From: Physcia stellaris
Taxonomy: Eukaryota > Ascomycota > Lecanoromycetes > Caliciales > Physciaceae
Direction of reading: 5' to 3'
Assembly (NCBI GenBank): GCA_018902385.1
Contig: JABSSW010000002.1
Span: forward strand, 1,426,001 to 1,490,000
Length of the DNA: 64,000 nucleotides
This document shows, one piece after another, positions 1 to 11,085 of the stretch (positions within the stretch are counted from its first letter, which is position 1; each line of letters begins with the position of its first letter). A program made the translations under genes and the position numbers. A model generated the notes under the pieces. That model had not been told where the DNA came from, did not search any database, and was given only the letters and a program-made list of their open reading frames with translations.

Positions 1-495
1 CTTGAGTGTATGATCTGACGATGCAGATTCGAGATCTCCACCGTATCCCCGTCAACTAGTCCAATCTTCCCTACCCCTGCACCAGCTAGATATGCTGCCG
101 CCGGACATCCAAGACCTCCAACTCCAACGATCAGTACCCTTGCATTTCTGAGGAGAAGCTGACCTGTGGCTACAGGTGAGCTAAGGTATTGCAAGGGCGG
201 CATGCCACAACGCGGCCTGACCTTGAAGGCCAAACCCTGGGATGATCATTTGTCGCCCATATCTCTTATATTCCTCGACAGTGAACTCCAGGCGCGGGTT
301 CCAATGTCTGATTAATTGATTGGGTGCAAGCTTCCGATTCTTCTCTGGCCCCTCTGGCGAGTCCAGGTCTGTTGGGCGTAGCTCCTCGGACTCGAGGGCG
401 GCAAGTTCTTCTCTGAGCTGATGTAGCTTTCCTTCGAGTGAGGCAATAGTTGACCTGAGGTCCTCAATAGAAGCAGCCACATGCCCTGGCATCAT
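1..495 (-). CDS. UBA4: UBA4/MOCS3-type adenylyltransferase-sulfurtransferase, N-terminal part (runs off the left edge)
   Basis: E1-like enzyme that adenylates and thiolates the C-terminus of the ubiquitin-like protein Urm1 (tRNA wobble-uridine thiolation) and, in the wider MOCS3 family, the molybdopterin synthase small subunit. Exon 1 is 222-495 (ATG at 495); a 58-bp intron at 164-221 (donor GTCAGG, acceptor CCACAG) joins it in frame to 1-163. Exon 1 has a Glu/Leu-rich N-terminal helix typical of UBA4, then [18 protein letters not shown]. Exon 2 gives the nucleotide-binding GVGGLGCP and, further on, [13 protein letters not shown], both hallmarks of ThiF/MoeB/E1 folds. The catalytic cysteine and the rhodanese domain lie beyond base 1 and cannot be seen. 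It is divergent from SLX9. The family is clear from motifs; the assignment to UBA4 rather than another ThiF-like protein rests on the N-terminal helix and motif context. Confidence 0.88.
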
Positions 496-858
496 GCAAA
501 TGAGGGGGAACGATGAAGAGGGTACGGCAGGGTGAGTCGTGCTCTAAGTATCTTAGCCACTTCGCGCCAATGCTTGCGCCATTCTTGACGTTGGAGCACG
601 AGGACACAGACAGTGAGGAGTAAAAGGAAAAAAGGACTGCGATGTCGTATTACAAGAGGAAGAAGCCGATAATAGCTAATTGGCCGTCGCGGTCGCGGTC
701 GCTCAGGCTGTTGGTGGCTCAAGGCTTAGGGTTAGACGGATTCAACCCTGGTGATAGTTTTCCCGACTCAGACACTGGCCGCTCCAAGACAATTGCAGGA
801 CGGAGCGTACAAAGAAGCGTAGTAAGAAAACACAGTGATCCTCAGGTGATGCGACGAA
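496..858. promoter_or_regulatory. Divergent intergenic region between UBA4 and SLX9
   Basis: A 363-bp spacer separates the two divergent start codons, so it must hold both promoters and 5' leaders. Open frames on both strands here are short, low in complexity and match nothing I know. I see no clear TATA box. Confidence 0.45.
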
Positions 859-1474
859 ATGGTAAGGCAGCGTGATTCGATGTCCGTACTGTTGATTGAC
901 TGACCCCAACAAGGCACCCATCAAACCCACAACGAGCAAGAAAGCCACCAGCCGTCGCAACTCCTCATCTAGCAAGACCCCTTTGGTTTCAACGAGGAGA
1001 GAAAGCGACAAAGGTCGAGGGCTACTGGGTATCACCTCCAAAAAGGACAAGAGAACTATCAAACACTCCGCACTCGTCTCGCGCATCGAGAAATCCAAGG
1101 CTACCCCCAAGAAGCGACGGCGTCCATCAAAGAAGCTCGTCACCAATCTCGAATCTCTCGCAGCTGCCTTGCCCGATGCACCGGGATCAAAGAGAGAAGG
1201 GACTGTCATTGGAGATGGGAAAATTAGGCAGAAAAGCTTGAAGAGCCGACCTGGCGCGATGAAGCGGAAGGAGAAGCTGGCGAGCTTGGAGAAGGATCGC
1301 TTCAACAAGAACATGGCACAGATGATGGCTCCAAGGAACATGAGCCAAGACGATCAGTTCGCCTCTGGTGGGGATGAAGCAAAGAGTGGGAGCCGCAACA
1401 AGTGGGCTGCGTTGCGAGGATTCATTCAGCAGACAATGGAACAACGACCCGAGACCGAAACTAGAAGAGACTAA
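859..1474 (+). CDS. SLX9: Slx9-family ribosome biogenesis protein
   Basis: Nucleolar protein needed for pre-rRNA processing and export of pre-40S particles in yeast. The diagnostic C-terminal half is present: KSLKSRPGAMKRKEKL, then DRFNKNMAQM, then WAALRGFIQQTME near the end. The N-terminal half is Lys/Arg/Ser-rich and probably disordered, as usual for the family. Start choice: the longest open frame begins at a TTG (896), not ATG. An ATG at 859-861 is followed at once by a good donor (GTAAGG), and a 52-bp intron (862-913, CTGAC branch-like site, acceptor AACAAG) joins it in frame to GCACCC, giving MAPIKPTTSK. MAP(I/V)(R/K)P is, from memory, the usual start of filamentous-fungal Slx9. The product is 187 aa. 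The first coding exon therefore consists only of the start codon. Confidence 0.85.
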
Positions 1475-2677
1475 TGACAACATTCATGACGATAAGCACA
1501 GCCGGGAAACACCATAGAGGGCTGTACAGGAGTCCGGTTCCGCTCTTCACCCTGACGATATGATGCCTGAGGCAGAAGCGTCTCTGCGACACCTTTTGAT
1601 TTTGGGTGAAATGGCCGAGAAGGTGTGCACCCTCTCAAAATATCGAATGACTTTTCAGAAGATACATGGCTTCTAGAAATATCGCAGCGAGTCACTGGTC
1701 TTTGTAGCAGGCACGGATGGTAGGGATCAGGGTATGTGATAGGCGCAGTACAGTCAAGACCCACTCGGCTTTGCCTCATTAATTGAACCGGAACCGAGCT
1801 CAACTAATTATTCGACAGCGAAACCTATTCAATGCAAATCAAAGGGCCTTCACGTACAGATGCGCGCTCTGGGTGGTAGGACAAGGCTGGAGCTGAACAA
1901 GCGGGCGGAGCAGTAGACTCATACATGGCTTTCCCCTTAAGGCTCCATCACCACCAACCATCAGCTGGAGTCTGACACTGCTTATATCTGTGCCGCATCC
2001 AGCGCTTAGGTGCCCTACTACAAACGGCCATAACCTTCTGTCACCTTGCTCTCAGGTAGCGGTGATCATCGTCAAGAAATCCTCCGCACCATCTAGAGTC
2101 GATGTTCACAGGCAGTAGTTTTTCCATAGGCAAGGCCTTCTTGATGGGCAGACTGACTCCTGATGCGAACTGTGTCTGCCTAGACGAAGGCAAACCTCAG
2201 GCTCCCTCCGGTAACGCTCCGATGAGAGGGCGATGCTCCATGTGCCGCCCTCCAATACTTCAGATGACCACCATATCGCGACTTGGGCCTTTTCACCGCC
2301 CACTCTTGAAGTCGCATGTCATAACTTCATTAGAGATCGTTAGCCCCATCGATTATCCTTCGAGATGGCGAATCGCTGTTCCAATGGAGCCTACCGCTTA
2401 AAGCAATCTTCTCCGCAAGTATGGCACAGTCTCTTCGTTCTCTCTCTCTTAATTACCTTAACATTAGCTGTTAAGCCTCTTTCTCTTTCCATCTTTCAAG
2501 CAATCTGTGGCAGTTTCAATTACTGTCACCGTGTCTTCACCTCTAGAGAAGCAATTCAGAACGAGAGTGCTCTCTATAAGAATCCACACATATTAGATAC
2601 AACCTAGACCACAAGTTCTTCTATAATTCGACATCGCTTCCGTTATCGCTGATTCCTTGCTACACAGCTCATTGAGA
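1475..2677. other. Intergenic region, no gene recognised
   Basis: About 1.2 kb between SLX9 and the next candidate gene. The open frames here are short and shadow-like. A CT-rich stretch at roughly 2430-2500 is the kind of sequence often found just upstream of fungal transcription starts and fits the promoter of the plus-strand gene that follows. Confidence 0.4.
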
Positions 2678-3649
2678 ATGGAATTGAGAATCGAGTCCCA
2701 GGCTGCTGTTCGGGATTCATCATCTAGAAGATCAAGCTCCTGTGGATCCGACGACGTTGGTAGTAATATGCAGCCAAGATGCCCACATCAAACTGCCGAA
2801 AGTCAGCATGACTTGCATTTCATCCATGCCCGTCACGATGGATCTCCTCATCGTGCTTCAAGACAATCTTTTGAAAACCACATGGCGACGATAGAAAGCC
2901 CCGCTGACTGCACGGTAAACCCTGAAGAGCCAACAGAGCACATACGCACAATGGATCGACCAATCCACCAATCTTCCAGTATACCCCCTATCGCCGAAGA
3001 TCGTATGTCCGATGGCGTTGGGGCTGAATTGGCCACGACCATGCAGGATCCCTTTCCAGATCATCCCACGTCTCACGTATCACTTCCTGATAACACAAGC
3101 GAATTTCCTCTTGTATCCAGTTCCTCAAATACGTATCCGACGCGACCTCCAAGCGACCAACAAGACTCTGCTCCATTAGAGGTACCAGCCTCCTCACACG
3201 ATGCATCCGCCTCACCATCTGATAGATCCTCAGCTGGACAACGAGCGCCCAGAAACCTACCATTCAGATCGCCCACCCCTCCACCAATTGAACCTCAACC
3301 CCAATCTCAACCTCAGCCCTCTAATCCCTTTCCCGCACCACTCCCTTCATACGGCAATCAGCGTGCTACACCTTCTCTCTATCCCTCTACCACGAACCTC
3401 ACAAACCGAACCACCCCCGCCCCACCCCGCCCCCAGACCAACCAACCAACCACTCCAGCTTCCAACCCCCACCCCTCCCATCACCCACCAGTCCAGCGTA
3501 ACCGTCGTCGCCGCCGATTTGTCCACTGGCTACGACGCAGGTTCCGACGCCAATTGCCGTGGCTGGAGGGATGGCTGCATCGACGCGAGGGAAGCGAGAG
3601 ACGGGAGGCGACAATGGCGATCAAAGCTGCTGAGAGGGTGGGGCTGTAA
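2678..3649 (+). CDS. Hypothetical Pro/Ser-rich protein with a basic C-terminus
   Basis: I do not recognise this protein. The open frame begins at a TTG (2657); the first ATG is 2678, giving about 323 residues with no obvious intron. Residues 1-150 are Ser/His/Asp-rich. The middle (about 170-270) is strongly Pro/Ser/Thr/Gln-rich (runs such as PQPQSQPQP) and presumably disordered. The end has a very basic segment (NRRRRRF, then RRRFRRQLPWLEGWLHRRE) that could be an amphipathic membrane- or nucleic-acid-binding helix. No signal peptide or transmembrane segment is visible. The C-rich plus strand of the proline region leaves long open frames on other strands, so coding is supported mainly by length and by the CT-rich upstream region. 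It could be a lineage-specific gene or a spurious frame. Confidence 0.42.
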   Translation: MELRIESQAAVRDSSSRRSSSCGSDDVGSNMQPRCPHQTAESQHDLHFIHARHDGSPHRASRQSFENHMATIESPADCTVNPEEPTEHIRTMDRPIHQSSSIPPIAEDRMSDGVGAELATTMQDPFPDHPTSHVSLPDNTSEFPLVSSSSNTYPTRPPSDQQDSAPLEVPASSHDASASPSDRSSAGQRAPRNLPFRSPTPPPIEPQPQSQPQPSNPFPAPLPSYGNQRATPSLYPSTTNLTNRTTPAPPRPQTNQPTTPASNPHPSHHPPVQRNRRRRRFVHWLRRRFRRQLPWLEGWLHRREGSERREATMAIKAAERVGL

Positions 3650-4187
3650 AGGGCCGATGGGTGAAAAGAGTTTTGTGAGGAGGGATCTTCGGCGTTTCGT
3701 TTGGGGATAGGATTTCGTGTGGCGTATGGATGGGGTGTAGGTAGCGTGAGATATCCACTTTTGTTTTGTGCTTTGGGTTTTCTTTTGATTACTATTACAA
3801 TAAAGAGTGGGAAGGGTAGCGGGCGCCGAGTTGGATGGAGACTACTTGAATTCGCTGGCTGCAAGAGGAAGGGTCCTATTTGTCTCTCCGTCCTTGGAAC
3901 CGCCGCGCTCGGATCGATCGAACACCTATCATGGGTCTGTCCATGCAATCTTGATATCATACATCTGGGGTCTTGTATTCTGATACCAAACATGAGCTCA
4001 GCCATAGCGAACATTCGCAGCACCATCAGCAGCCTCTAGGCAGTAAAGTAGCGCCACCCAAAAACAACCCAATAACCCCTTCTTTCAATCCCAGCTCATC
4101 TCAGTTCATCTCCACTCACCACCAACACCATCATCTCCCATCCCAACGCCATTCCCATCCCCATCTCCCTCCCTCTCAAAAACCCCC
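3650..4187. other. Convergent intergenic region with strong strand asymmetry
   Basis: Lies between the 3' end of the plus-strand Pro-rich gene and the 3' end of the minus-strand zinc-finger gene. From about 4056 to 4187 the plus strand is rich in C, A and T and nearly lacks G, so a transcript of the zinc-finger gene would have a G-rich 3' untranslated region. No gene is recognised. Confidence 0.4.
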
Positions 4188-5331
4188 TCACATCGCAATC
4201 TGCAACTGCTTCACAAACCCCAACCCCCCCAACCCAACCCCATTAAAGCGCCAACTGCCACAGCTCTCGCTCTCGAGGTGATTGATCAGCCCGCTCAGCA
4301 CCGTGAATTCGCGCCTGCATCGCGGACAGTGGTAGCTCTTCTGCGCGTGGACCGGGCTCGCTAGATGGGAGTTTAGTCCCTTTAGAGTGCTGAAGCCTTT
4401 CTGTTTGAAGGCAGTTCGGAGTCAGCTAGGCCTTTAAAGCTTCAAACTATGGAAGGGAACTGTATTTCCCAATCTTGCGTTCTTTTCCATCCACGAGTCT
4501 TACAAGCTCGACTGAAGAGCCCAGAGGGGGAAAACAAAAGGGAAGGCAAGAAAACACAACACACCTGACATAAATAGCACCGATACCAACTCCCATCCCA
4601 CGCCGCTCCCGTCGCGATGCTAGGACTATAGGAAGCCGAATCATCGGCATGCCAGCCGATCTGCTTGTTGGTGAAGAAGTGTTGCGTGTCGATTTGGCGG
4701 CAGTAGTTGTCGATTTTCTGGCGGTTGATGCCCGAGGGGCAGGCGCCCGATTCGAGGTGCAGGCAGACGCCCGTCAGGTTGGTGAATTTGCAGGGACACC
4801 AGGGGCATTTGGCGGGTTTGCCGACGTGGGTGCTGGATTTGAGGTGCTGTGCGAGGGAGGAGGGGGGGTGAGCAGACACATGGGGATCGGGTTGGGGATT
4901 TCGATTTGGTGGATGTGGATTGGAGGGGGGGTAGATTCAGGAGGAAGGAAAAGAGTAGGGAAGGAAGAGTAACAGGGTTACAGGCCATGTACCAAGGGAA
5001 TGAGTTGGGGATGCAAGGAGAATGGAAAGATACGAACCTGATTCAAATTGTTCAAATTCATGAAGCTCCGCTGACACTCGTAGCAATAATTCGGTGGATG
5101 TTCTTCTTCTTTGTGCACTTGCAAAGCACTCTCGTTCTCGAAGATGCAGGTGCAGGAACCGCAGGAGAGCCAATGCTCCCTCTGCTCGTGCTGCAAGCGG
5201 CGTCGTCCATCGTGAGAAGGCCAGCGCGCCCAACACCAGCGGCATTCGATTTCGTTGGTGTGTTGAGAGGCGTTGTCGAGATGGTTGCGCATGCCATTGC
5301 CGGTAAAGGTGCGGCCGCAGCAGGAAGGCAT
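4188..5331 (-). CDS. Multi-C2H2 zinc-finger protein (fungal, three exons)
   Basis: Exons on the minus strand are 5038-5331, 4565-4846 and 4188-4400, with introns 4847-5037 (GTTCGT..CGCACAG) and 4401-4564 (GTGTGT..AAACAG). All junctions are in frame and give 262 aa. Splicing restores finger units cut by the introns: CYECQRSFMNLNNLNQ joins HLKSSTHVG, and CYLCQ joins KGFSTLKGLNSH. Other fingers include CPWCPCKFTNLTGVCLH and CPRCRREFTVLSGLINHLES, followed by the C-terminal ESCGSWRF typical of a widespread fungal C2H2 group. N-terminal Cys/His pairs (CCGRTF, CRWCWARW, CGSCTCIF) are less regular. The role is unknown; DNA or RNA binding is inferred from the fingers. The last residues are Gly/Val/Leu-rich because of a G-run tract. 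Confidence 0.83.
4218..4241 (-). other. Potential G-quadruplex tract in the zinc-finger gene's last codons
   Basis: On the minus strand four G-runs (4, 3, 7 and 4 bases) are each separated by TT. They lie inside the last coding exon, just before the stop. The runs encode the Gly/Val/Leu-rich tail. Runs of at least three G with 2-nt loops fit the standard quadruplex pattern; formation in vivo is inference. Confidence 0.6.
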
Positions 5332-5795
5332 GACGGATGCAAGGGAAACAGATTGGGATAGCGAAGAGAAGAGATGGTGGGGAATGGGAATGGTAGAGTA
5401 GACAAACAGAGTGAGATTAGGAATGTAAAGTACCTAAGGGAAGTTAGGTCAAGGAGTAGTGTCAATGAACAAGGCGGATGCTGGCAGAATCTAAAACACA
5501 CTTTCGGCATCCATGAAGCCTCAACCTTGTCGCTCAACCAACCGAAGAGATGACCAAGTATCCGAAACGAGTATAAGCGACCGAGAAATAGCCGACTTCT
5601 GCTTCGGCACGACGGTAATAGCACTCAGAGGCCTTAGCGAAACCAGAGTCTTTCCTGTTCTAGGAGTTCTTCCAATGTAGATACATTTCCACGTGCATTT
5701 GTACAGAAGCCCATGCGCTCTTCCTCTTCCCCGGTCCGACCACACCATCCCTCCATTTCCATAAACGTGGCGTCCGATTGCGGTCGCGCTCAACT
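5332..5795. other. Intergenic region between CYT1 (3' end) and the zinc-finger gene (5' end)
   Basis: 464 bp expected to carry the CYT1 3' untranslated region and the zinc-finger promoter. Overlapping open frames on both strands are shadows. I see no RNA gene. Confidence 0.4.
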
Positions 5796-7074
5796 CTATG
5801 GCCTCCCTTCAGGTCGGTTATACCCTCTGCTACCCATCCCTGGTCCCTTGATTGGCGGGTCGTACATCAACTTCCTCGTCTTGACCGGACTCCATTTGTA
5901 CCTCTTGACCCAGATACTCAAAGCCAGCAAGACAGTGGTGATTGTGATGACCGCCACACCCATCTTTTTACGCTGGTCCATCTCGGGCTCGGCGGCAAAG
6001 TTGAGGAACTCGACCACATCCTTGGCCATTTGGGAGGTTGTCGCTGGTGTGCCGTCATCGTATTCGACCAGACCGTCGTAGAGGACACGAGCCATCGCTA
6101 TGCCTAGAAGTCGCGGAACGATTAGTGACAAGACCTTTGGTAGTCATGATGGAGAGGCTAAGAAAGGGAAGGGACGTGGTTGTGACATAGAATGACTGAC
6201 CGGTTCCAGGGAAGTAGGGATTGAAGTTCAATCCAGACGCGACCGTAGCCCCTGGCGGTGGTTCTTCGGGGTACCCTGTCAACAGACTGAATATGTAATT
6301 GCACCCTCCATGCCGTGCTTTGACCATCAGACTCAAGTCGGGAGGCAGAGCACCGTTGTTGGCCGCTCGAGCAGCTTCATCGTTTTTGTAGGGTTTTGGT
6401 ATATAGTCAGAGAGCTTGCCAGGCCGCTTCTCGATCTCGCCTTCGTCATTAGGCTCAGTGTCGTATTCATTCTCCTCCGCCATTGCCTTCATCTCGTCGA
6501 CTGTGTGGGTAGCGCCAACCATGGACCGCCAGGGAACGCGGGCGAGAGAATGGCAGGAGGAGCAAACTTCGCGGTAGACTTGGAAGCCACGGCGGAGACT
6601 ACGACAGGAGTTAGAAAGTAGCGTGCGGAATAAGGGAGGTAGGAAATGTTACGCTTGGTGATCGAACGTCTTGGTGAATTGCTCGTGTTCCCAGGGATAT
6701 TTGGTAGCATGAAGACTGTATCCTGATATCAGCACCCATCTGGAGATCATTGAAGCGGTAACATCGTACCCTTCTTCTGCCGGTGTCATGGCATATATTG
6801 TGTCTTGTCCAAAGAGATGGTAATACCAAGCGCAAGACCCGACCGCAAGAACAGAGGCAGCGACGCCGGCGGCATTGAGAGCGAAAGGGGAAGCTGCAGC
6901 TTCTGTAGCAGAATGAGAAGATGATGAGGTAGTAGAACGCTAGAGTGGTAGGATGTTAGCTATGGTAGTTGGGCAGGTTGCGTCTAGGGATGGTCTTACT
7001 GCTGTAGTTCGCCGGATTGCGCCTTTGGCATTGCTAGCCAAGCGCGAATTGCGCAAGACTAAGCGTGCCAGCAT
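5796..7074 (-). CDS. CYT1: Cytochrome c1, heme protein of mitochondrial complex III
   Basis: Passes electrons from the Rieske protein to cytochrome c at the outer face of the inner membrane. Five minus-strand exons: 7000-7074, 6770-6939, 6653-6715, 6201-6598 and 5796-6103. The introns (60, 54, 54 and 97 bp) all have GT..AG ends, and the sum is 1014 bp, or 337 aa. The N-terminus ([15 protein letters not shown]) is a basic, Ser-rich mitochondrial presequence, followed by a hydrophobic sorting segment ([20 protein letters not shown]). The body shows [18 protein letters not shown], then [11 protein letters not shown], with covalent heme site CSSCH. The axial Met lies in [13 protein letters not shown]-terminal transmembrane helix ([17 protein letters not shown]) is followed by the basic KRYKW. 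Length and motif order match the family. The final residues after PPIKG are less conserved, so the exact C-terminus is slightly uncertain. Confidence 0.95.
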
Positions 7075-7428
7075 CGTGGCAGAGATGGGAGGGGAAACAA
7101 AGGAGAGATAGTCAAGAATGGATGATGGGCGTAATGGGGAGAGTGACTGTTGATGGTTGAGGCGGTTTGGGGGAATTCCGAGCGATGAGAAATCGGATGC
7201 TGTGATTGGACAACAATACTTGCTGAGTCATCGTCTTATTCCATCCATCGTGCACAAAGACCGATGCACAAATTACGCAGCATCGAATGAACCTCGGCCC
7301 GTTTTCAGTGGATCGCTTGTCGCCGATATCGCCGGTCGCATTGAGTCGCAAAGAAGAGAGGTGGCTGGATGGCATATTCTACATTATAATTCATCCTCAT
7401 CACCACTGCTCTGTTCATTGATACGGCC
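7075..7428. promoter_or_regulatory. Divergent CYT1 / DAHP synthase promoter region
   Basis: 354 bp between two divergent start codons. It contains TGAGTCA (7224-7230) and an inverted CCAAT (ATTGG, 7205-7209), a common fungal activator site. Confidence 0.55.
7224..7230. promoter_or_regulatory. Gcn4/CPC1/CpcA-type site (TGAGTCA)
   Basis: A perfect palindromic TGAGTCA lies about 200 bp upstream of the DAHP synthase start codon. This is the cross-pathway-control element bound by the bZIP activator Gcn4/CPC1, which is known to induce aromatic amino-acid genes in yeasts and filamentous fungi. The site is 7 bp, so chance is possible; its position before exactly such a gene makes function likely. 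Confidence 0.6.
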
Positions 7429-8823
<1,395 letters not shown>

Positions 8824-9317
8824 TTCGGAGATATGAGCGATGTGATCACGAAATATGTATCCTCTAAAAGTTTTGTATGTGTGAAGATTATTCACGACCA
8901 CGCTCTGAAGAGACTCCATTACCTTCGATTAATTTTCCGAGAGGAATATTACATTCACGAGCTTGGTCTGCTGCCCGGTCCGTAAAGTCTCTTCATTATC
9001 CAGTTACTGTCCCGTTCTGCAGAAAGAGTCTATAAAGGCCTCAATGCTTCAAGGCAATGTGAGTTCAACTCTCGGAAACTAATTTGTAACATACCCCTCT
9101 TCCTACGCAACATACCTATTCCCATACTCTGGGTCCCGGAGACCCGCTGCGGAGATTCTCTCTTTTCGGCTGTCGAAAAGTACAGTTTGATCTACTTCTC
9201 ACACTCTGAGTCCTGGAGACTCGGTGCAAAGATTCTCTCTGTTTGGCTGTCCCTCGAATCTTGGAACTCACATACTACCGATAACAATCACTGGTATCTT
9301 CACGTATCAGAATATCC
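8824..9317. other. Intergenic region with an imperfect direct repeat
   Basis: 494 bp between the DAHP synthase and the RS/H-rich gene. It holds the direct repeat listed separately and otherwise shows nothing recognisable. Confidence 0.4.
9123..9258. repeat. Imperfect direct repeat, two ~55-bp copies
   Basis: Copy 1 at 9123-9177 and copy 2 at 9200-9258 share the order ACTCTG, GTCC(C/T)GGAGAC, then AGATTCTCTCT and GGCTGTC, with scattered substitutions. They lie just upstream of the start of the RS/H-rich gene. An old local duplication in its 5' leader or promoter is the simplest reading. Confidence 0.65.
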
Positions 9318-10634
9318 ATGTCCCAAATCGATATGGATAGACGATGCCTCGTCAGAGACAGAAAGCGAAACGCAAAAGCCTTAATCTATGTTGATCTTCC
9401 TTTTACCTCTTGGCCAAGCAAATCAGAAGACAGCATTGCCGTGAAGAATAGAGATTGCAATGTTCGAAGGCGTCACTCTGTCAGTTTTAGTATTGATGAG
9501 CCTCACAGAGTCGCGCCTCCAATTATGAGAGCTCCAACTCCTGGTCCTGGATTCTACCATCATCGGCATTCGGAAGTTCCCGATATAGGGCAGTTCGAAC
9601 CTGTCCGCGAACAGCTCCCTGAGACACCTCATAGTTACTATTCTAATGCTCGACCTTATCCACAGCACCCTAATTACCGTTTGACGACACATGCTCAGCC
9701 TCGATACACGGACTCACATCAGCAACCCACTTACGGTCACGACCAACACCTCGGTAATGCTGAGGAGTACTATCATGGCGAGCACAGAGATACCCGGCCA
9801 AGATATGATAGACATACGAGGAGTAGGGACAACACAGGAGCGTTCAAAGCCGATTACCCTGCTGTAGCCACTACACCTGGTCAGCCTCAACACACTGGCT
9901 CATATCAACAACCCACTTACGGTCACGACCATCATCTTAGTAACACTGGAGCTCCATTTCATGACGAGTACGGGAATACTCAACCAAAACACGATAGACG
10001 TAGGAGCAGTAGGAGTAGCCCTGCTCGTTCTGGAAGCAACTTTCACTCCGGTTATGACCGTCGCTACAGTAGCAGTCAACAAAGAGTTCCACGCGATAGA
10101 TATGCTAGTCGCTCAAGGCGTGATAGTGAAAGTACAGAGTCGTCAACCTCCCATGACTCTACTACTGCCAGCCACTCTAGCAGCAGTCGTGGCGGAGCTC
10201 CCTATCATAGACATGACTCCGAGCGCTCCCGAAGCCGCTCGGGAAGGTACCACCCAGAGGATTCGGACCTGGAAAATAGGCAACAGTCAAGCTTCATCCG
10301 GGAAATTCCACGTCATAGACATAGAGGGGATGATCTTCACGCAAACCATGATGATTATGATACAACCGCCACGAGCTATAATGACCCGCCAAGGAACAGT
10401 CGTCGACCTTCTTCTGTCGATGACTATCATCGAGCTCTTCCTAGGTCAGGCTCACGAAGCAGACATAGAGTGAATGCGGGGAGGGCTCATGATGTTCGAG
10501 CCCGAGACTTATATGTTAACGAAAGAGAACCAAGCGGGTCGGAGGAGCGAGAATATCCTGATTCTCGAGGCTATGAGATTGATTATCCGAGATCCCCATC
10601 AACGAGGAGACGTAGGAGGGAATTCTACACTTGA
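9318..10634 (+). CDS. RS/H/Y-rich low-complexity hypothetical protein
   Basis: Open frame of 438 aa from ATG 9318 to TGA, no intron seen. I do not recognise a domain. The protein is rich in Arg, Ser, His, Asp and Tyr and probably disordered throughout. Residues about 127-235 contain two copies of a 62-residue unit built on QQPTYGHD(Q/H)HL followed by acidic/His residues and an RSR-type patch. Residues 235-400 are dense in RS/SR dipeptides (for example RRSSRSSPARSGS and SERSRSRSGRYH), like SR-type RNA-binding or splicing cofactors, though there is no RRM. The C-terminus is SPSTRRRRREFYT. The length of open frame in DNA of normal composition supports coding. Nuclear location is an inference from the basic RS patches. 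Confidence 0.62.
   Translation: MSQIDMDRRCLVRDRKRNAKALIYVDLPFTSWPSKSEDSIAVKNRDCNVRRRHSVSFSIDEPHRVAPPIMRAPTPGPGFYHHRHSEVPDIGQFEPVREQLPETPHSYYSNARPYPQHPNYRLTTHAQPRYTDSHQQPTYGHDQHLGNAEEYYHGEHRDTRPRYDRHTRSRDNTGAFKADYPAVATTPGQPQHTGSYQQPTYGHDHHLSNTGAPFHDEYGNTQPKHDRRRSSRSSPARSGSNFHSGYDRRYSSSQQRVPRDRYASRSRRDSESTESSTSHDSTTASHSSSSRGGAPYHRHDSERSRSRSGRYHPEDSDLENRQQSSFIREIPRHRHRGDDLHANHDDYDTTATSYNDPPRNSRRPSSVDDYHRALPRSGSRSRHRVNAGRAHDVRARDLYVNEREPSGSEEREYPDSRGYEIDYPRSPSTRRRRREFYT
9696..10015 (+). repeat. 186-bp (62-codon) tandem duplication inside the RS/H-rich gene
   Basis: The first unit starts at 9696 and the second at 9882, exactly 186 bp apart, so the reading frame is kept. The core CAACCCACTTACGGTCACGA is identical in both, while the flanks have diverged. 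An in-frame internal duplication is inferred. Confidence 0.75.
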
Positions 10635-11085
10635 GAAAGCTTCTCGACTTTCATAGCATTCTCCGGTTTTCAATCACGCGGCGAGTAGTGAATGAAATCT
10701 TGAGGATCCGGAGAGTTGAATTCACGAGTTGTATTTAGAGTCTAGCTTGCTTCAATATCTTCTTTGCTACGATGTAAAGAGTATGTGAATCACTCATTCA
10801 AGAAATTCTCCGTTACCACTTCAAAAAAAAAAAAAAAAGACTGTGAATTGAAACATCTTGAACATCTCCTCAAGATCCATACTTCATCCTCAGCTCCCTT
10901 ATGCAACCTTTGGCAACTTATGGATATATATACTAGCCTATCCCCCACTGGACTGCAAAATCCTCACCCACGGTCATCAATTCTAAGTGCGTTCTTCCAA
11001 TACCTTCTAGTCCCCGTTTCAGCAATCAATATTACGGCCAGACTACCGATACAAACATCTCTCCACGTTCTCAGACCCTGGAATC
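10635..11085. other. Intergenic region with an A16 tract
   Basis: 451 bp. The only remarkable item is a run of sixteen A at 10823-10838. Presumed 3' region of the RS/H-rich gene and promoter of the next gene. Confidence 0.4.

Noticed and set aside
492-722. Small minus-strand membrane protein upstream of UBA4
   Set aside because: It has one hydrophobic stretch but lies in the divergent promoter and overlaps the UBA4 start; no other support.
896-913. SLX9 starting at 896 in the longest open frame
   Set aside because: The first codon is TTG; a spliced ATG at 859 gives the family-typical start.
1471-1803. 110-codon minus-strand frame after SLX9
   Set aside because: Low-information frame overlapping the SLX9 end; no ATG-context or family support.
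4649-5361. Plus-strand frames over the zinc-finger gene
   Set aside because: They are shadows; the minus strand has Cys/His fingers restored exactly across two introns.
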